A stretch of 64,000 bases of DNA from Streptomyces sannanensis (GCF_039536205.1 NZ_BAAAYL010000001.1:4960001-5024000), one strand, 5' to 3'. Positions 16,852-25,368 are shown, counted from the stretch's first letter. Numbers and translations: made by a program. Notes: generated from the letters alone by a model not told the origin.

Positions 16852-17574
16852 ATGCCGATCCGAGCCGTGCTCTGGGACGTGGACGACACCCTCTTCGACT
16901 ACACAGGCGCGGACCGCGCCGGTATGCGTGATCATCTCGAGGCCGAGGGCCTGCTGGGCGGATTCGACTCCGCCGAGCAGGCCCTCGGCCTCTGGCGTGA
17001 GGTCACCGACATCCACTGGAAGCGCTTCTCCGCCGGAGAGACGGACTTTCAGGGACAGTGCCGGGACCGGGTGCGGGCCTTCATCGGGGCGCCCGCCATG
17101 AGCGACTCCGAGGCCGACGCCTGGTTCAGCCGTTACGTCGGCCATTACGAGGCCGCCTGGTCGCTCTTCCCCGACACTCTGCCCGTCCTGGACTCCCTCG
17201 CCGACGGATACCGGCACGCCGTGCTGTCGAACTCCAGCCTGCGGGCCCAGGAGCCCAAGTTGCGCGCCCTGGGCGTGTGGGACCGCTTCGAGGCGGTGCT
17301 GTGCGCCGTGGAGCTGGGGGTGTCCAAGCCGGCCGCCGAGGCGTTCCACGCCGGGTGCGCCGCGCTGGGGCTGCCGCCCGGGGAGGTGCTGTATGTCGGT
17401 GACCACCCGGAGATCGACGCCCGGGGGGCGGCCGGGGCGGGGCTGGCCGCGGTCTGGCTGGACCGTTCGGGGGACGGCGGGGAGGCCGGGCTGGTCCGGA
17501 TCACCGGCCTGGAACAGCTGCCCGAGCTGCTGCGCGGAGATACCCGTTTTGGAGCACCGGACACCTTCGGGTAA
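16852..17574 (+). CDS. HAD-superfamily hydrolase
   Basis: 240 residues of the HAD subfamily IA type. Motif I is WDVDDTLFDYTG (nucleophile Asp near residue 9), motif II VLSNSS, motif III the Lys in GVSKPAAEAF, and motif IV VGDHPEIDARGA. A helical cap lies between motifs I and II. Such enzymes remove phosphate from small metabolites; the substrate is unknown. No ribosome site precedes the ATG. Instead TAGGGT at 16839-16844 ends seven bases upstream, fitting leaderless transcription, and this box overlaps the edge of the MITE. Confidence 0.9.
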   Translation: MPIRAVLWDVDDTLFDYTGADRAGMRDHLEAEGLLGGFDSAEQALGLWREVTDIHWKRFSAGETDFQGQCRDRVRAFIGAPAMSDSEADAWFSRYVGHYEAAWSLFPDTLPVLDSLADGYRHAVLSNSSLRAQEPKLRALGVWDRFEAVLCAVELGVSKPAAEAFHAGCAALGLPPGEVLYVGDHPEIDARGAAGAGLAAVWLDRSGDGGEAGLVRITGLEQLPELLRGDTRFGAPDTFG

Positions 17575-17660
17575 TGTTCTTCCTGCGCCGCCCGAGAGGG
17601 CCGAGAAGCCCGGCCGGAAAGCGCAGACCGAACAAGACCCCTCAGGGGGTTGAGGTTTGG

Positions 17661-17732
17661 TGGCCTATGGTGTAATTGGCAGCACGACTGATTCTGGTTC
17701 AGTTAGTCTTGGTTCGAGTCCAGGTAGGCCAG
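17661..17732 (+). tRNA. tRNA-Gln (anticodon CTG), copy 1
   Basis: 72 bases. Acceptor arms TGGCCTA and TAGGCCA pair, with discriminator G. The anticodon loop TTCTGGT reads CTG, and the T-arm contains GGTTCGAGTCC. No CCA is encoded. Confidence 0.95.
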
Positions 17733-17769
17733 CTCGCAGAGCGCTCGGTTGAACGAGCGTTGTTGCAAA

Positions 17770-17842
17770 GCCCCCGTTGTGTAGCGGCCTAGCACGCTGC
17801 CCTCTCAAGGCAGTAGCGCCGGTTCGAATCCGGTCGGGGGTA
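17770..17842 (+). tRNA. tRNA-Glu (anticodon CTC), copy 1
   Basis: 73 bases. Acceptor GCCCCCG pairs with CGGGGGT; the anticodon loop CTCTCAA reads CTC; the T-arm contains GGTTCGAATCC. Its anticodon stem is CTGCC/GGCAG, whereas copies 2 and 3 have CCGCC/GGCGG, a paired change that keeps the stem. Confidence 0.95.
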
Positions 17843-17871
17843 CGGTGATCTCTCACGAGATGATCGCTAGG

Positions 17872-17944
17872 GCCCCCGTTGTGTAGCGGCCTAGCACGCC
17901 GCCCTCTCAAGGCGGTAGCGCCGGTTCGAATCCGGTCGGGGGTA
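17872..17944 (+). tRNA. tRNA-Glu (anticodon CTC), copy 2
   Basis: 73 bases, identical in plan to copy 1, with anticodon stem CCGCC/GGCGG. Confidence 0.95.
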
Positions 17945-17961
17945 CTGGTCTAAAACACCTT

Positions 17962-18033
17962 TGGCCTATGGTGTAATTGGCAGCACGACTGATTCTGGTT
18001 CAGTTAGTCTTGGTTCGAGTCCAGGTAGGCCAG
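17962..18033 (+). tRNA. tRNA-Gln (anticodon CTG), copy 2
   Basis: 72 bases, identical to 17661-17732 by eye. Confidence 0.95.
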
Positions 18034-18055
18034 CTGGATCAATAAAAAGATCCTT

Positions 18056-18128
18056 GCCCCCGTTGTGTAGCGGCCTAGCACGCCGCCCTCTCAAGGCGGT
18101 AGCGCCGGTTCGAATCCGGTCGGGGGTA
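18056..18128 (+). tRNA. tRNA-Glu (anticodon CTC), copy 3
   Basis: 73 bases, identical to 17872-17944 by eye. It is the last tRNA of the cluster and is followed directly by a terminator. Confidence 0.95.
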
Positions 18129-18136
18129 CAAAAAGG

Positions 18137-18171
18137 AAAAAACCCTCCGTGATCTTCACGGAGGGTTTTTT
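18137..18171 (+). terminator. Rho-independent terminator of the tRNA cluster
   Basis: A 12-bp GC-containing stem (18141-18152 with 18156-18167) with a tight loop, flanked by a run of A before and of T after. It is the most classical U-tract terminator in the window. Confidence 0.93.
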
Positions 18172-18262
18172 CGCATGTCCGGCCACAGAAAGGGAATCGT
18201 GCGGGGCCGGCCGCCACGGCGTTGGAGCGGCCGGCCCGGAGAGGCGGGGAGGGCCGGGCTGG

Positions 18263-18979
18263 TCAGCCCGCCCGGCGCAGCGCCTCGGTGAGGCGTGCGG
18301 CGGCGTCGATGACGGCCTGGGCGTGCATGCGGCCCGGGTGACGGGTCAGCCGCTCGATCGGCCCGGAGACCGACACGGCGGCCACCACGCGGTTCGAGGG
18401 GCCTCGTACGGGCGCGGAGACGGACGCCACGCCCGGCTCCCGCTCACCGATCGACTGGGCCCATCCGCGGCGCCGTACGCCGGACAGGGCGGTCGCCGTG
18501 AAGCGGGCGCCCTGGAGGCCCCTGTGGAGCCGCTCGGGCTCCTCCCAGGCCATCAGAATCTGGGCCGAGGAGCCGGCCTTCATCGTGAGCGTGGAACCGA
18601 CCGGGACGGTGTCCCGAAGTCCGGACAGCCGTTCCGCCGCTGCCACGCAAATACGCATGTCTCCCTGGCGCCGGTAGAGCTGGGCGCTCTCACCGGTCAC
18701 ATCGCGCAGGTGGGTGAGTACGGGCCCTGCCGTCGCCAGGAGCCGGTCCTCGCCCGCCGCCGCGGCCAGCTCGGCCAGCCGCGGACCCAGGATGAACCGG
18801 CCCTGCATGTCCCTCGCCACCATCCGGTGGTGTTCCAGTGCCACTGCGAGGCGATGTGCCGTGGGTCGGGCGAGTCCTGTCGCTGCGACCAGCCCGGCGA
18901 GGGTGGCCGGACCGGACTCCAGGGCGCTCAAAACCAGTGCTGCCTTGTCGAGAACGCCGACGCCGCTAGAGTTGTCCAT
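18263..18979 (-). CDS. ndgR: IclR-family regulator NdgR
   Basis: 238 residues starting MDNSSGVGVLDKAALVL at 18979. The N-terminal winged helix-turn-helix (about 8-70: LAGLVAATGLARPTAHRL) is followed by the IclR effector domain (about 85-238: VPVGSTLTMKAGSSAQILM). In Streptomyces, NdgR controls leucine and other amino acid genes, especially the divergent leuCD, and influences antibiotic production. The divergent leuC, with a near-perfect dyad between the two genes, supports this identity. The length equals that recalled for the S. coelicolor protein. Confidence 0.93.
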   Translation of the reverse strand: MDNSSGVGVLDKAALVLSALESGPATLAGLVAATGLARPTAHRLAVALEHHRMVARDMQGRFILGPRLAELAAAAGEDRLLATAGPVLTHLRDVTGESAQLYRRQGDMRICVAAAERLSGLRDTVPVGSTLTMKAGSSAQILMAWEEPERLHRGLQGARFTATALSGVRRRGWAQSIGEREPGVASVSAPVRGPSNRVVAAVSVSGPIERLTRHPGRMHAQAVIDAAARLTEALRRAG

Positions 18980-18987
18980 GCAACGAT

Positions 18988-19016
18988 ACTTGCGTCTCAC
19001 TCTGTGAAACGCAAGT
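18988..19016. promoter_or_regulatory. NdgR operator-like dyad between ndgR and leuC
   Basis: Two 13-base arms (ACTTGCGTCTCAC and GTGAAACGCAAGT) match as inverted repeats at 12 of 13 positions around a TCT centre. It lies eight bases upstream of the ndgR start and about 105 bases before leuC. It is the expected site for autoregulation and leuCD control; binding itself is inferred. Confidence 0.8.
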
Positions 19017-19121
19017 TCAGTTTTCCCAGGATCTTGCGACCCTGGAGGAGCGGGACGCACAGCGGCCCGCGAAACGGGTCTCTAGTTGGGCCGGTGAATG
19101 ACGTCGGCCGAAGGGAAAGCG

Positions 19122-20534
19122 ATGGGTAGGACACTCGCGGAGAAGGTCTGGGACGACCATGTCGTCCGGCGCGCCGAAGGCGAGCCCGACCTCCTCTTCA
19201 TCGATCTGCACCTGCTGCACGAGGTGACCAGCCCCCAGGCCTTCGACGGTCTCCGGCAGAACGGTCGGCAGGTGCGGCGCCTCGACCTGACCATCGCCAC
19301 CGAGGACCACAACACCCCCACGATCGACATCGACAAGCCGATCGCGGACCCGGTGTCCCGGGCCCAGCTGGAGACGCTGCGGAAGAACTGCGCCGAGTTC
19401 GGCGTCCGGCTGCACCCGCTGGGCGATGTCGAGCAGGGTGTTGTCCACGTAGTGGGACCGCAGCTGGGACTGACCCAGCCGGGCACCACGGTGGTCTGTG
19501 GTGACAGTCATACCTCCACCCACGGCGCGTTCGGCGCGCTGGCCTTCGGTATCGGCACCAGCCAGGTCGAGCATGTGCTGGCCACCCAGACGCTGCCGAT
19601 GACCCGCCCGAAGACCATGGCCATCACGGTCGAGGGCGAGCTGCCCGAGGGCGTCACCGCCAAGGACCTGATCCTGGCGATCATCGCCAGGATCGGCACC
19701 GGCGGCGGCCAGGGTTATGTCCTGGAGTACCGCGGCTCCGCCATCGAGAAGCTCTCGATGGAGGCCCGGATGACCATCTGCAACATGTCCATCGAAGCGG
19801 GCGCCCGGGCCGGCATGATCGCCCCGGACCAGGTCACCTTCGACTACCTCGAGGGCCGTGCGCACGCCCCCCGGGGCGAGGACTGGGACGCCGCGGTCGA
19901 GTACTGGAAGACGCTGCGCTCGGACGACGACGCGGTCTTCGACGCCGAGGTCGTCATCGACGGTGCCTCGCTGTCCCCGTTCGTCACCTGGGGGACCAAC
20001 CCGGGCCAGGGCGCGCCACTGTCGGCCGATGTCCCCGACCCGGCCTCGTACGAGGACGCTTCGGAGCGCCTGGCCGCCGAAAAGGCCCTGGAGTACATGG
20101 GGTTGACCGCTGGCCGGCCGCTGCGCGACATCAAGGTCGACACCGTCTTCGTAGGCTCCTGCACCAACGGCCGGATCGAGGACCTGCGTGCGGCCGCCGC
20201 CGTGCTGGACGGCCGCAAAGTCGCCGAAGGCGTACGGATGCTGGTCGTCCCCGGCTCGGTACGGGTCGGTCTGCAGGCTGTCGAGGAGGGCCTGGACAAG
20301 GTGTTCAAGGAGGCCGGCGCCGAATGGCGGCACGCGGGCTGCTCGATGTGCCTGGGCATGAACCCGGACCAGCTGGCTCCCGGTGAGCGCTCCGCGTCCA
20401 CCTCCAACCGCAACTTCGAGGGCAGGCAGGGCAAGGGCGGCCGTACCCACCTGGTCTCGCCGCAGGTCGCCGCCGCCACCGCGGTCACCGGCCGCCTGGC
20501 TTCGCCCGCCGACCTGATCTCCGCGGAGGCCTGA
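19122..20534 (+). CDS. leuC: 3-isopropylmalate dehydratase large subunit
   Basis: 470 residues from the ATG at 19122 ([15 protein letters not shown]), chosen because AAGGGA lies just upstream; an in-frame ATG at 19098 lacks one. An aconitase-type protein with [23 protein letters not shown] and GCSMCLGMN, which carry the Cys ligands of the 4Fe-4S cluster. With LeuD it isomerises 2- to 3-isopropylmalate in leucine synthesis. It is followed by leuD after five bases and regulated divergently from ndgR. Confidence 0.96.
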   Translation: MGRTLAEKVWDDHVVRRAEGEPDLLFIDLHLLHEVTSPQAFDGLRQNGRQVRRLDLTIATEDHNTPTIDIDKPIADPVSRAQLETLRKNCAEFGVRLHPLGDVEQGVVHVVGPQLGLTQPGTTVVCGDSHTSTHGAFGALAFGIGTSQVEHVLATQTLPMTRPKTMAITVEGELPEGVTAKDLILAIIARIGTGGGQGYVLEYRGSAIEKLSMEARMTICNMSIEAGARAGMIAPDQVTFDYLEGRAHAPRGEDWDAAVEYWKTLRSDDDAVFDAEVVIDGASLSPFVTWGTNPGQGAPLSADVPDPASYEDASERLAAEKALEYMGLTAGRPLRDIKVDTVFVGSCTNGRIEDLRAAAAVLDGRKVAEGVRMLVVPGSVRVGLQAVEEGLDKVFKEAGAEWRHAGCSMCLGMNPDQLAPGERSASTSNRNFEGRQGKGGRTHLVSPQVAAATAVTGRLASPADLISAEA

Positions 20535-20539
20535 GAACC

Positions 20540-21133
20540 ATGGAAGCTTTCACCACGCACACCGGCCGCGCTGTTCCGCTGCGCCGCAGCAATGTCGACA
20601 CCGACCAGATCATCCCGGCGCACTGGCTGAAGAAGGTCACCCGCGACGGTTTCGAGGACGGTCTGTTCGAGGCCTGGCGCAAGGACCCCGCGTTCGTTCT
20701 CAACCGTCCGGAGCGGCAGGGCGCGACGGTGCTGGTGGCGGGTCCCGACTTCGGCACCGGTTCCTCCCGTGAGCACGCGGTGTGGGCGTTGCAGAACTAC
20801 GGCTTCAAGACCGTGATCTCGTCCCGCTTCGCGGACATCTTCCGCGGCAACTCGCTGAAGAACGGCCTGCTCACGGTGGTGCTGGAGCAGAAGGTCGTGG
20901 ACGCCCTCTGGGAGCTGACCGAGACCGACCCGGCCGCCGAGATCACGGTGGACCTCCAGGACCGCCAGGTGCGGGCGGAAGGCATCACCGCCGACTTCGA
21001 ACTGGACGAGAACGCCCGCTGGCGGCTGCTGAACGGTCTGGACGACATCAGCATCACGCTCCAGAACGAGGCCGACATCTCCGCGTACGAGTCCCGTCGG
21101 CCGTCCTTCAAGCCGAGCACCCTCCAGGCCTGA
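20540..21133 (+). CDS. leuD: 3-isopropylmalate dehydratase small subunit
   Basis: 197 residues, the usual length. A swivel domain with [15 protein letters not shown] and the substrate-binding [15 protein letters not shown]. Forms the heterodimer with LeuC. The five-base gap implies one transcript and coupled translation. A terminator hairpin follows at 21161. Confidence 0.97.
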   Translation: MEAFTTHTGRAVPLRRSNVDTDQIIPAHWLKKVTRDGFEDGLFEAWRKDPAFVLNRPERQGATVLVAGPDFGTGSSREHAVWALQNYGFKTVISSRFADIFRGNSLKNGLLTVVLEQKVVDALWELTETDPAAEITVDLQDRQVRAEGITADFELDENARWRLLNGLDDISITLQNEADISAYESRRPSFKPSTLQA

Positions 21134-21160
21134 CACCTGTTCGGCACACCCTTTTTCACC

Positions 21161-21196
21161 GCCGCGCCCCCTGCCTTCCGAGGCCGGGGGCGCGGC
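21161..21196 (+). terminator. Terminator of leuCD
   Basis: A perfect 11-bp GC stem (21161-21171 with 21186-21196), followed by CCCTTTTC. Confidence 0.85.
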
Positions 21197-21359
21197 CCTT
21201 TTCGCGTCGGGGCGGCGGCGAACTATCCTGGTGCGTATCAGAGATGGCTAAAAATGATCTTGCGCTGAACGATGTCCGTCAGATGCCGGAGAGACCGCCG
21301 CAGGCCGTCAGTTGCCCCCGCCGGAGGCGACAACTCGCCCCAGATGGCACAATCGGCGC

Positions 21360-21587
21360 ATGGAACCCGACAACCAACTCGCGCTCTATGAGGTGGTGGC
21401 GGACCGACTGAAGGAAGCACACGCAAGGGTGCGTGCACTGCAAGTCCCGGAGGGCGTACGGATGACGCTGTCCAGGAAGCTGCTGGTCATAACGGCTGCG
21501 GCAAAACACGATCTTGCCGACGCCGCAAGGCGTCTGGACCTGTTGATGAAGGACCTCGACGAGGGCCGATTCCCTGAAGGTGACTGA
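21360..21587 (+). CDS. Conserved 75-residue helical protein
   Basis: Starts MEPDNQLALYEVVADRL and is wholly alpha-helical by composition, with no signal peptide or Cys. No function is known to me; similar small proteins stand between leuD and hupS in other streptomycetes. There is no ribosome site, and CACAAT ends six bases before the ATG, so a leaderless transcript is likely. It lies 130 bases before hupS. Confidence 0.75.
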   Translation: MEPDNQLALYEVVADRLKEAHARVRALQVPEGVRMTLSRKLLVITAAAKHDLADAARRLDLLMKDLDEGRFPEGD

Positions 21588-21716
21588 GACCCCGGGAAGC
21601 CGACTGCGGCACTAGGGTGATTAGCCCGTTTCGTGTTTGATTTGCGGTATATATCTGCCTAACGTGCGAAAAAGCTTGAACACTTTCGTTCCGGCAATGT
21701 CTCCGAAGGGGAAGAC

Positions 21717-22325
21717 GTGAACAAGGCGCAGCTCGTAGAAGCGATTGCCGACAAGCTCGGCGGCCGCCAGCAGGCCGCGGATGCTGTCGACGCGGTACTC
21801 GACGCGATCGTTCGTGCAACCGTCGCGGGCGACCGCGTTTCGGTCACCGGTTTCGGCTCGTTCGAGAAGGTCGACCGCCCGGCCCGGTACGCACGCAACC
21901 CGCAGACTGGCGAGCGCGTGCGGGTCAAGAAGACCTCGGTGCCGCGCTTCCGTGCCGGCCAGGGTTTCAAGGACCTGGTGAGCGGCACGAAGAAGCTCCC
22001 CAAGATGGGCGAGGTCTCCGTCAAGAAGGCCCCCAAGGGCAGCCTCCAGTTGGCGGCGAAGAAGGCCGCCGCGAAGAAGGCCGCCGCGAAGAAGGCCGCT
22101 CCCGCGAAGAGGGCCGCTGCGAAGAAGGCAGCCCCCGCGAAGAAGGTGACGGCTGCCGCGAAGAAGGCCGCTGTGAAGAAGACCACCGCCACCGCGGCGA
22201 AGAAGGCCACCGCCGCGGCCGCGAAGAAGGCGCCGGCCAAGAAGGCCGTCGCGAAGAAGGCGCCGGCCAAGAAGGTCACGGCCCGCAAGACCACCGCCAA
22301 GAAGGCCACCAGCAGGGCGAAGTAA
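21717..22325 (+). CDS. hupS: HU-like nucleoid protein HupS with Lys-rich tail
   Basis: 202 residues from a GTG preceded by GAAGGGGA. Residues 1-95 are a standard HU fold (MNKAQLVEAIADKLGG, then FGSFEKVDRPARYARNPQTG). Residues 105-202 form a histone-H1-like tail of KKAA, KKAPAK and KKVTA repeats. The protein compacts DNA; in Streptomyces this sporulation-associated HU is needed for proper spore nucleoids. The repeats make the tail length prone to slippage, and the stop codon region itself is tandemly repeated. Confidence 0.95.
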   Translation: MNKAQLVEAIADKLGGRQQAADAVDAVLDAIVRATVAGDRVSVTGFGSFEKVDRPARYARNPQTGERVRVKKTSVPRFRAGQGFKDLVSGTKKLPKMGEVSVKKAPKGSLQLAAKKAAAKKAAAKKAAPAKRAAAKKAAPAKKVTAAAKKAAVKKTTATAAKKATAAAAKKAPAKKAVAKKAPAKKVTARKTTAKKATSRAK

Positions 22326-22372
22326 GCCGGGCACGTGGTGAAGTAAGCGGTGAAGTAAGAGGTGAAGTAAGA
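22314..22372 (+). repeat. 12-bp tandem repeats spanning the hupS stop
   Basis: Three exact-length units GGTGAAGTAAGM at 22337-22372, plus a related unit GGCGAAGTAAGC that contains the last Lys codon and stop of hupS. Each unit re-creates an in-frame AAG TAA. It looks like slippage of the gene end. Confidence 0.8.
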
Positions 22373-22399
22373 GGCACCTGGCCCATGGGCCACTCACGC

Positions 22400-22431
22400 G
22401 CCGGGCCGGACTCCCTGTGGGGGAGCCCGGC
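22400..22431. terminator. Possible hairpin between hupS and the cold-shock-like gene
   Basis: A 7-bp stem GCCGGGC/GCCCGGC with a large loop, in the short space between convergent genes. It is weaker than the other hairpins listed. Confidence 0.45.
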
Positions 22432-22462
22432 CCGCGGTGTTTCTCCGTCCGGTTCGGACGTC

Positions 22463-22666
22463 TCAGAACGTCTGCAGCGTCACCAGCGTGATGCGCCGCG
22501 CGTCCCCCTCGCCGGTGACTTCGATCCGCACCCGCTGGCCCGGCCTGAGCAGCCGGAGCCCGCCGGCGTCGAACGCCGTGGCGTCGAAGGGCACCGGGGT
22601 GCCGTCGTCGAGCAGCACACTGCCGCTCCGGGTCTCGGGGTCGTACGTGTACGCGGTGGCCTGCAT
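22463..22666 (-). CDS. Small cold-shock-domain-like protein
   Basis: 67 residues: MQATAYTYDPETRSGSVLLD, then DGTPVPFDATAFDAGGLRLL and RIEVTGEGDARRITLVTL. The beta-rich pattern fits a CspA-type OB fold, but the RNP1/RNP2 aromatic motifs of true cold-shock proteins are not obvious. Role unknown. It converges on hupS, and a MITE-like element begins 11 bases upstream of its start. Confidence 0.7.
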   Translation of the reverse strand: MQATAYTYDPETRSGSVLLDDGTPVPFDATAFDAGGLRLLRPGQRVRIEVTGEGDARRITLVTLQTF

Positions 22667-22676
22667 GTCCGGAAGC

Positions 22677-22777
22677 CTAGTGCCCCTCCCGGCAACGTTT
22701 GCCCGGTCGCGACGCTCCCCCGGCTAACGCTGGGGGAGCCGCGAGCTTCCCGGCAAACCTTTCCGGCCACAGCGCTG
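22677..22777. mobile_element. MITE-like element, short copy (about 100 bp)
   Basis: Starts with CTAGTGCC and ends with the same GCGAGCTTCCCGGCAAACC segment as the copies at 16560 and 36701. The central part is largely missing. It overlaps the 3' end of cofC and provides that gene's last 17 residues and stop codon. Confidence 0.75.
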
Positions 22778-23476
22778 GACGGCCGCGCACCGCTCGGTGG
22801 TGTGCGGTCCCAGGCCCAGGGCGAACGCGGCCCGCAGATCGTCCCCGGTGTCCACGTCCTGGCGCACCGAATCGACGTCTTCGAGCAGTATTTCCGCAGC
22901 TCCCGATGTCAAATGCCGGTCCCTGGAGGGACCGCCGAAAGCCGGGCGCAATTCCTCGCCGGGAGAGGCGGTCAGTAATGTCGTGCCGATTCCCGTGGCA
23001 TCCCGGAGAAATGCGCGACGAAATAGCGAAGCCGTCGCGAGCACCCGGTTCAATTCCTCCGGCCGCAGTGCCGGAAGATCCGCGTTCAGTGCCGCGACCG
23101 GCGCCTGCGGCCGCCGCAGCCTGATCCGGCGCGCCCCGTGCGCCAAGGCGGCGTTGAGACCCCCGCCGGACCCCTCCGGCACGATCCGCGCACCCAGGGA
23201 GGCCAGTGCCGCGGCCGCCCGTCCGTCGTCCGTGACGACTGCCACATCGCGGACCGCGGGACAGGCCAGTGCGGCGGCCACGGTGTCCTGTGCGAAGGCG
23301 AGGGCCAACTGCGGGCGCAACGCGTCTCCCGCGAAGGAAGCGAGTCTGCTCTTGGCCACTGCCAAGGGTTTCAGCGGCACGATCAGGGACCAGGCGTCGG
23401 CTCTGCCGGTCGTTCCGTCGGTGTCCGTGGCGAGCCCCCTCCGTCCATGCGTCCCGCCGGTGTGGTTCGCACCCAT
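22724..23476 (-). CDS. cofC: 2-phospho-lactate/phosphoenolpyruvate guanylyltransferase (CofC/FbiD), coenzyme F420 synthesis
   Basis: 250 residues. The nucleotidyltransferase fold shows VPLKPLAVAKSRLASF (residues about 33-48), VVTDD, and ALNADLPALRPEEL. CofC-type enzymes activate 2-phospholactate or phosphoenolpyruvate with GTP to start F420 side-chain assembly. The last residues (from QRCGRKGLPG onward) are encoded by the MITE-like repeat, so the native C-terminus has been replaced or extended. It is divergent from plsC. Confidence 0.87.
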   Translation of the reverse strand: MGANHTGGTHGRRGLATDTDGTTGRADAWSLIVPLKPLAVAKSRLASFAGDALRPQLALAFAQDTVAAALACPAVRDVAVVTDDGRAAAALASLGARIVPEGSGGGLNAALAHGARRIRLRRPQAPVAALNADLPALRPEELNRVLATASLFRRAFLRDATGIGTTLLTASPGEELRPAFGGPSRDRHLTSGAAEILLEDVDSVRQDVDTGDDLRAAFALGLGPHTTERCAAVQRCGRKGLPGSSRLPQR

Positions 23477-23592
23477 TGTCGCCTGCCCGGGGCGGCGCCG
23501 CAGGGGCCGGGGCGTACGGTGTTCTCGACAGACCAGGGGCCCGGGGCGACACTTGACCCCGCAGAGCCAATGTCCGGAAGAAAGGTGTCCGA

Positions 23593-24345
23593 GTGTCCCG
23601 CCGCAAAATCGGCTTCTGGTACCGCCTTGCGGCGGTCATCGCAAAACCGCCGCTGGTGGTTCTGTTCAAGCGGGACTGGCGGGGAATGGAACACATTCCG
23701 GTCGAGGGCGGATTCATCACCGCGGTGAATCACAACTCGTATCTGGACCCGCTGTCCTACGCGCACTACCAGTACAACACCGGACGCATGCCGCGGTTCC
23801 TGGCCAAGGTCGCCCTCTTCAACGACGGTTTCGTGGGCAAGGTCATGCGCGGCACCGGTCAGATCCCCGTCTACCGCGAGACCACCGACGCGATGGACGC
23901 CTTCCGCGCCGCCGTCGCCGCCATCGAGCGGGGCGAGTGCGTTGCCTTCTATCCGGAGGGCACCCTCACCCGCGACCCGGACATGTGGCCGATGTCGGCC
24001 AAGACGGGTGCCGCCCGTGTGGCGCTGACCACACGATGCCCGGTGATCCCCGTCGCGCAGTGGGGTGCCAACCTCGCGATGCCGCCGTACGCCAAGGAGA
24101 AGAAGTTCCGGTTCTTCCCCCGCAAGACCCTCCAGGTGCTCGCGGGACCGCCGGTGGACCTGTCCCTCTTCTACGACAAGGAGCCGACCCCCGAGGTCCT
24201 GAAGGAGGCCACCGAGACCATCATGGCCGCCATCACGGGCCTCCTGGAGGAGCTCCGGGGTGAACCGGCCCCGGCCGAGCCGTGGGACCCGCGCAAGGCC
24301 CGCCTGGAGCAGCGCCGCAAGGCCGCGGGGGAGGGCGCCAAGTGA
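23593..24345 (+). CDS. plsC: 1-acylglycerol-3-phosphate acyltransferase
   Basis: 250 residues from a GTG. The acyltransferase motifs are clear: NHNSYLDPL is the family NHxxxxD catalytic motif, with FYPEGTLTRD as the second block. It esterifies lysophosphatidate to phosphatidate at the inner membrane. The N-terminal hydrophobic stretch (AAVIAKPPLVVLF) may anchor it. Its stop overlaps the gpsA start (GTGA), pairing it with the enzyme that makes the glycerol-3-phosphate backbone. Confidence 0.92.
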   Translation: MSRRKIGFWYRLAAVIAKPPLVVLFKRDWRGMEHIPVEGGFITAVNHNSYLDPLSYAHYQYNTGRMPRFLAKVALFNDGFVGKVMRGTGQIPVYRETTDAMDAFRAAVAAIERGECVAFYPEGTLTRDPDMWPMSAKTGAARVALTTRCPVIPVAQWGANLAMPPYAKEKKFRFFPRKTLQVLAGPPVDLSLFYDKEPTPEVLKEATETIMAAITGLLEELRGEPAPAEPWDPRKARLEQRRKAAGEGAK

Positions 24346-25343
24346 CTCGCGTAGCCGTCTTCGGGACCGGCTCCTGGGGCACCGCGTTCGGCATGGTGCT
24401 CGCCGACGCGGGCTGCGAGGTGACCCTGTGGGGCCGCCGCCCCGAGCTCGCCGAAGCCATCAACACCACCCGCACCAATCCCGACTACCTGCCGGGCATC
24501 GAGCTGCCCGTCGCGGTACGGGCCACCACCGACCCGGCGGAGGCCGCCCGGGACGCCGAATTCACCGTGCTCGCCGTCCCCTCGCAGACCCTGCGGGGCA
24601 ATCTCACGGCCTGGGCGCCCCTGCTGCCCGAGGACACCGTGCTCGTCTCGCTCATGAAGGGCGTCGAACTCGGCACCACCAAGCGGATGAGCGAGGTCAT
24701 CGAGGAGGTCGCCAAGGCACCCGCGGAGAGGGTCGCCGTGGTGACCGGACCCAACCTCGCCAAGGAGATCGCCGGCCGTATGCCCGCGGCCGCCGTGGTC
24801 GCCTGCGCCGACGAGTCGGTGGCCCAGCGGCTCCAGGCCGCCTGCCACACCCCGTACTTCCGCCCGTACACCAACACCGACGTGGTCGGCTGCGAACTCG
24901 GCGGCGCGGTGAAGAACGTCATCGGTCTCGCCGTCGGCATCGCGGACGGCATGGGCCTCGGCGACAACACCAAGGCCTCGCTGATGACCCGGGGTCTGGC
25001 GGAGACGACTCGGCTCGGCCTCGCGATGGGCGCGGACGCGCACACCTTCGCGGGTCTGGCGGGTATGGGCGACCTCATCGCCACCTGCTCCTCGCCGTTG
25101 TCGCGCAACCACACCTTCGGCACCAACCTCGGGCGCGGCATGACGCTCGAGGAGACCATCGCGGCCACCAAACAGACCGCGGAAGGCGTCAAGTCCTGTC
25201 TGTCCGTGCTGGATCTGGCCCGGCGGCACGATGTCGACATGCCCATCACCGAGACCGTCGTCTCGATCGTCCACGAGGGCAAGCCGCCGCTCGTCGCGGT
25301 CAAGGAGCTGATGTCCCGCAGCGCCAAGCCGGAGCGTCACTGA
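24342..25343 (+). CDS. gpsA: Glycerol-3-phosphate dehydrogenase [NAD(P)+]
   Basis: 333 residues from the GTG overlapping the plsC stop. The Rossmann motif GTGSWGTAFG opens the protein; VVTGPNLAKEIA and the catalytic Lys in GGAVKNVIGLAVG follow. It reduces dihydroxyacetone phosphate to sn-glycerol-3-phosphate for phospholipid synthesis. It forms an operon-like block with plsC, and ddlA follows after 25 bases. Confidence 0.97.
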   Translation: MTRVAVFGTGSWGTAFGMVLADAGCEVTLWGRRPELAEAINTTRTNPDYLPGIELPVAVRATTDPAEAARDAEFTVLAVPSQTLRGNLTAWAPLLPEDTVLVSLMKGVELGTTKRMSEVIEEVAKAPAERVAVVTGPNLAKEIAGRMPAAAVVACADESVAQRLQAACHTPYFRPYTNTDVVGCELGGAVKNVIGLAVGIADGMGLGDNTKASLMTRGLAETTRLGLAMGADAHTFAGLAGMGDLIATCSSPLSRNHTFGTNLGRGMTLEETIAATKQTAEGVKSCLSVLDLARRHDVDMPITETVVSIVHEGKPPLVAVKELMSRSAKPERH

Positions 25344-25368
25344 GGGCGCGAGGTAGTCTCTTCGCGTT

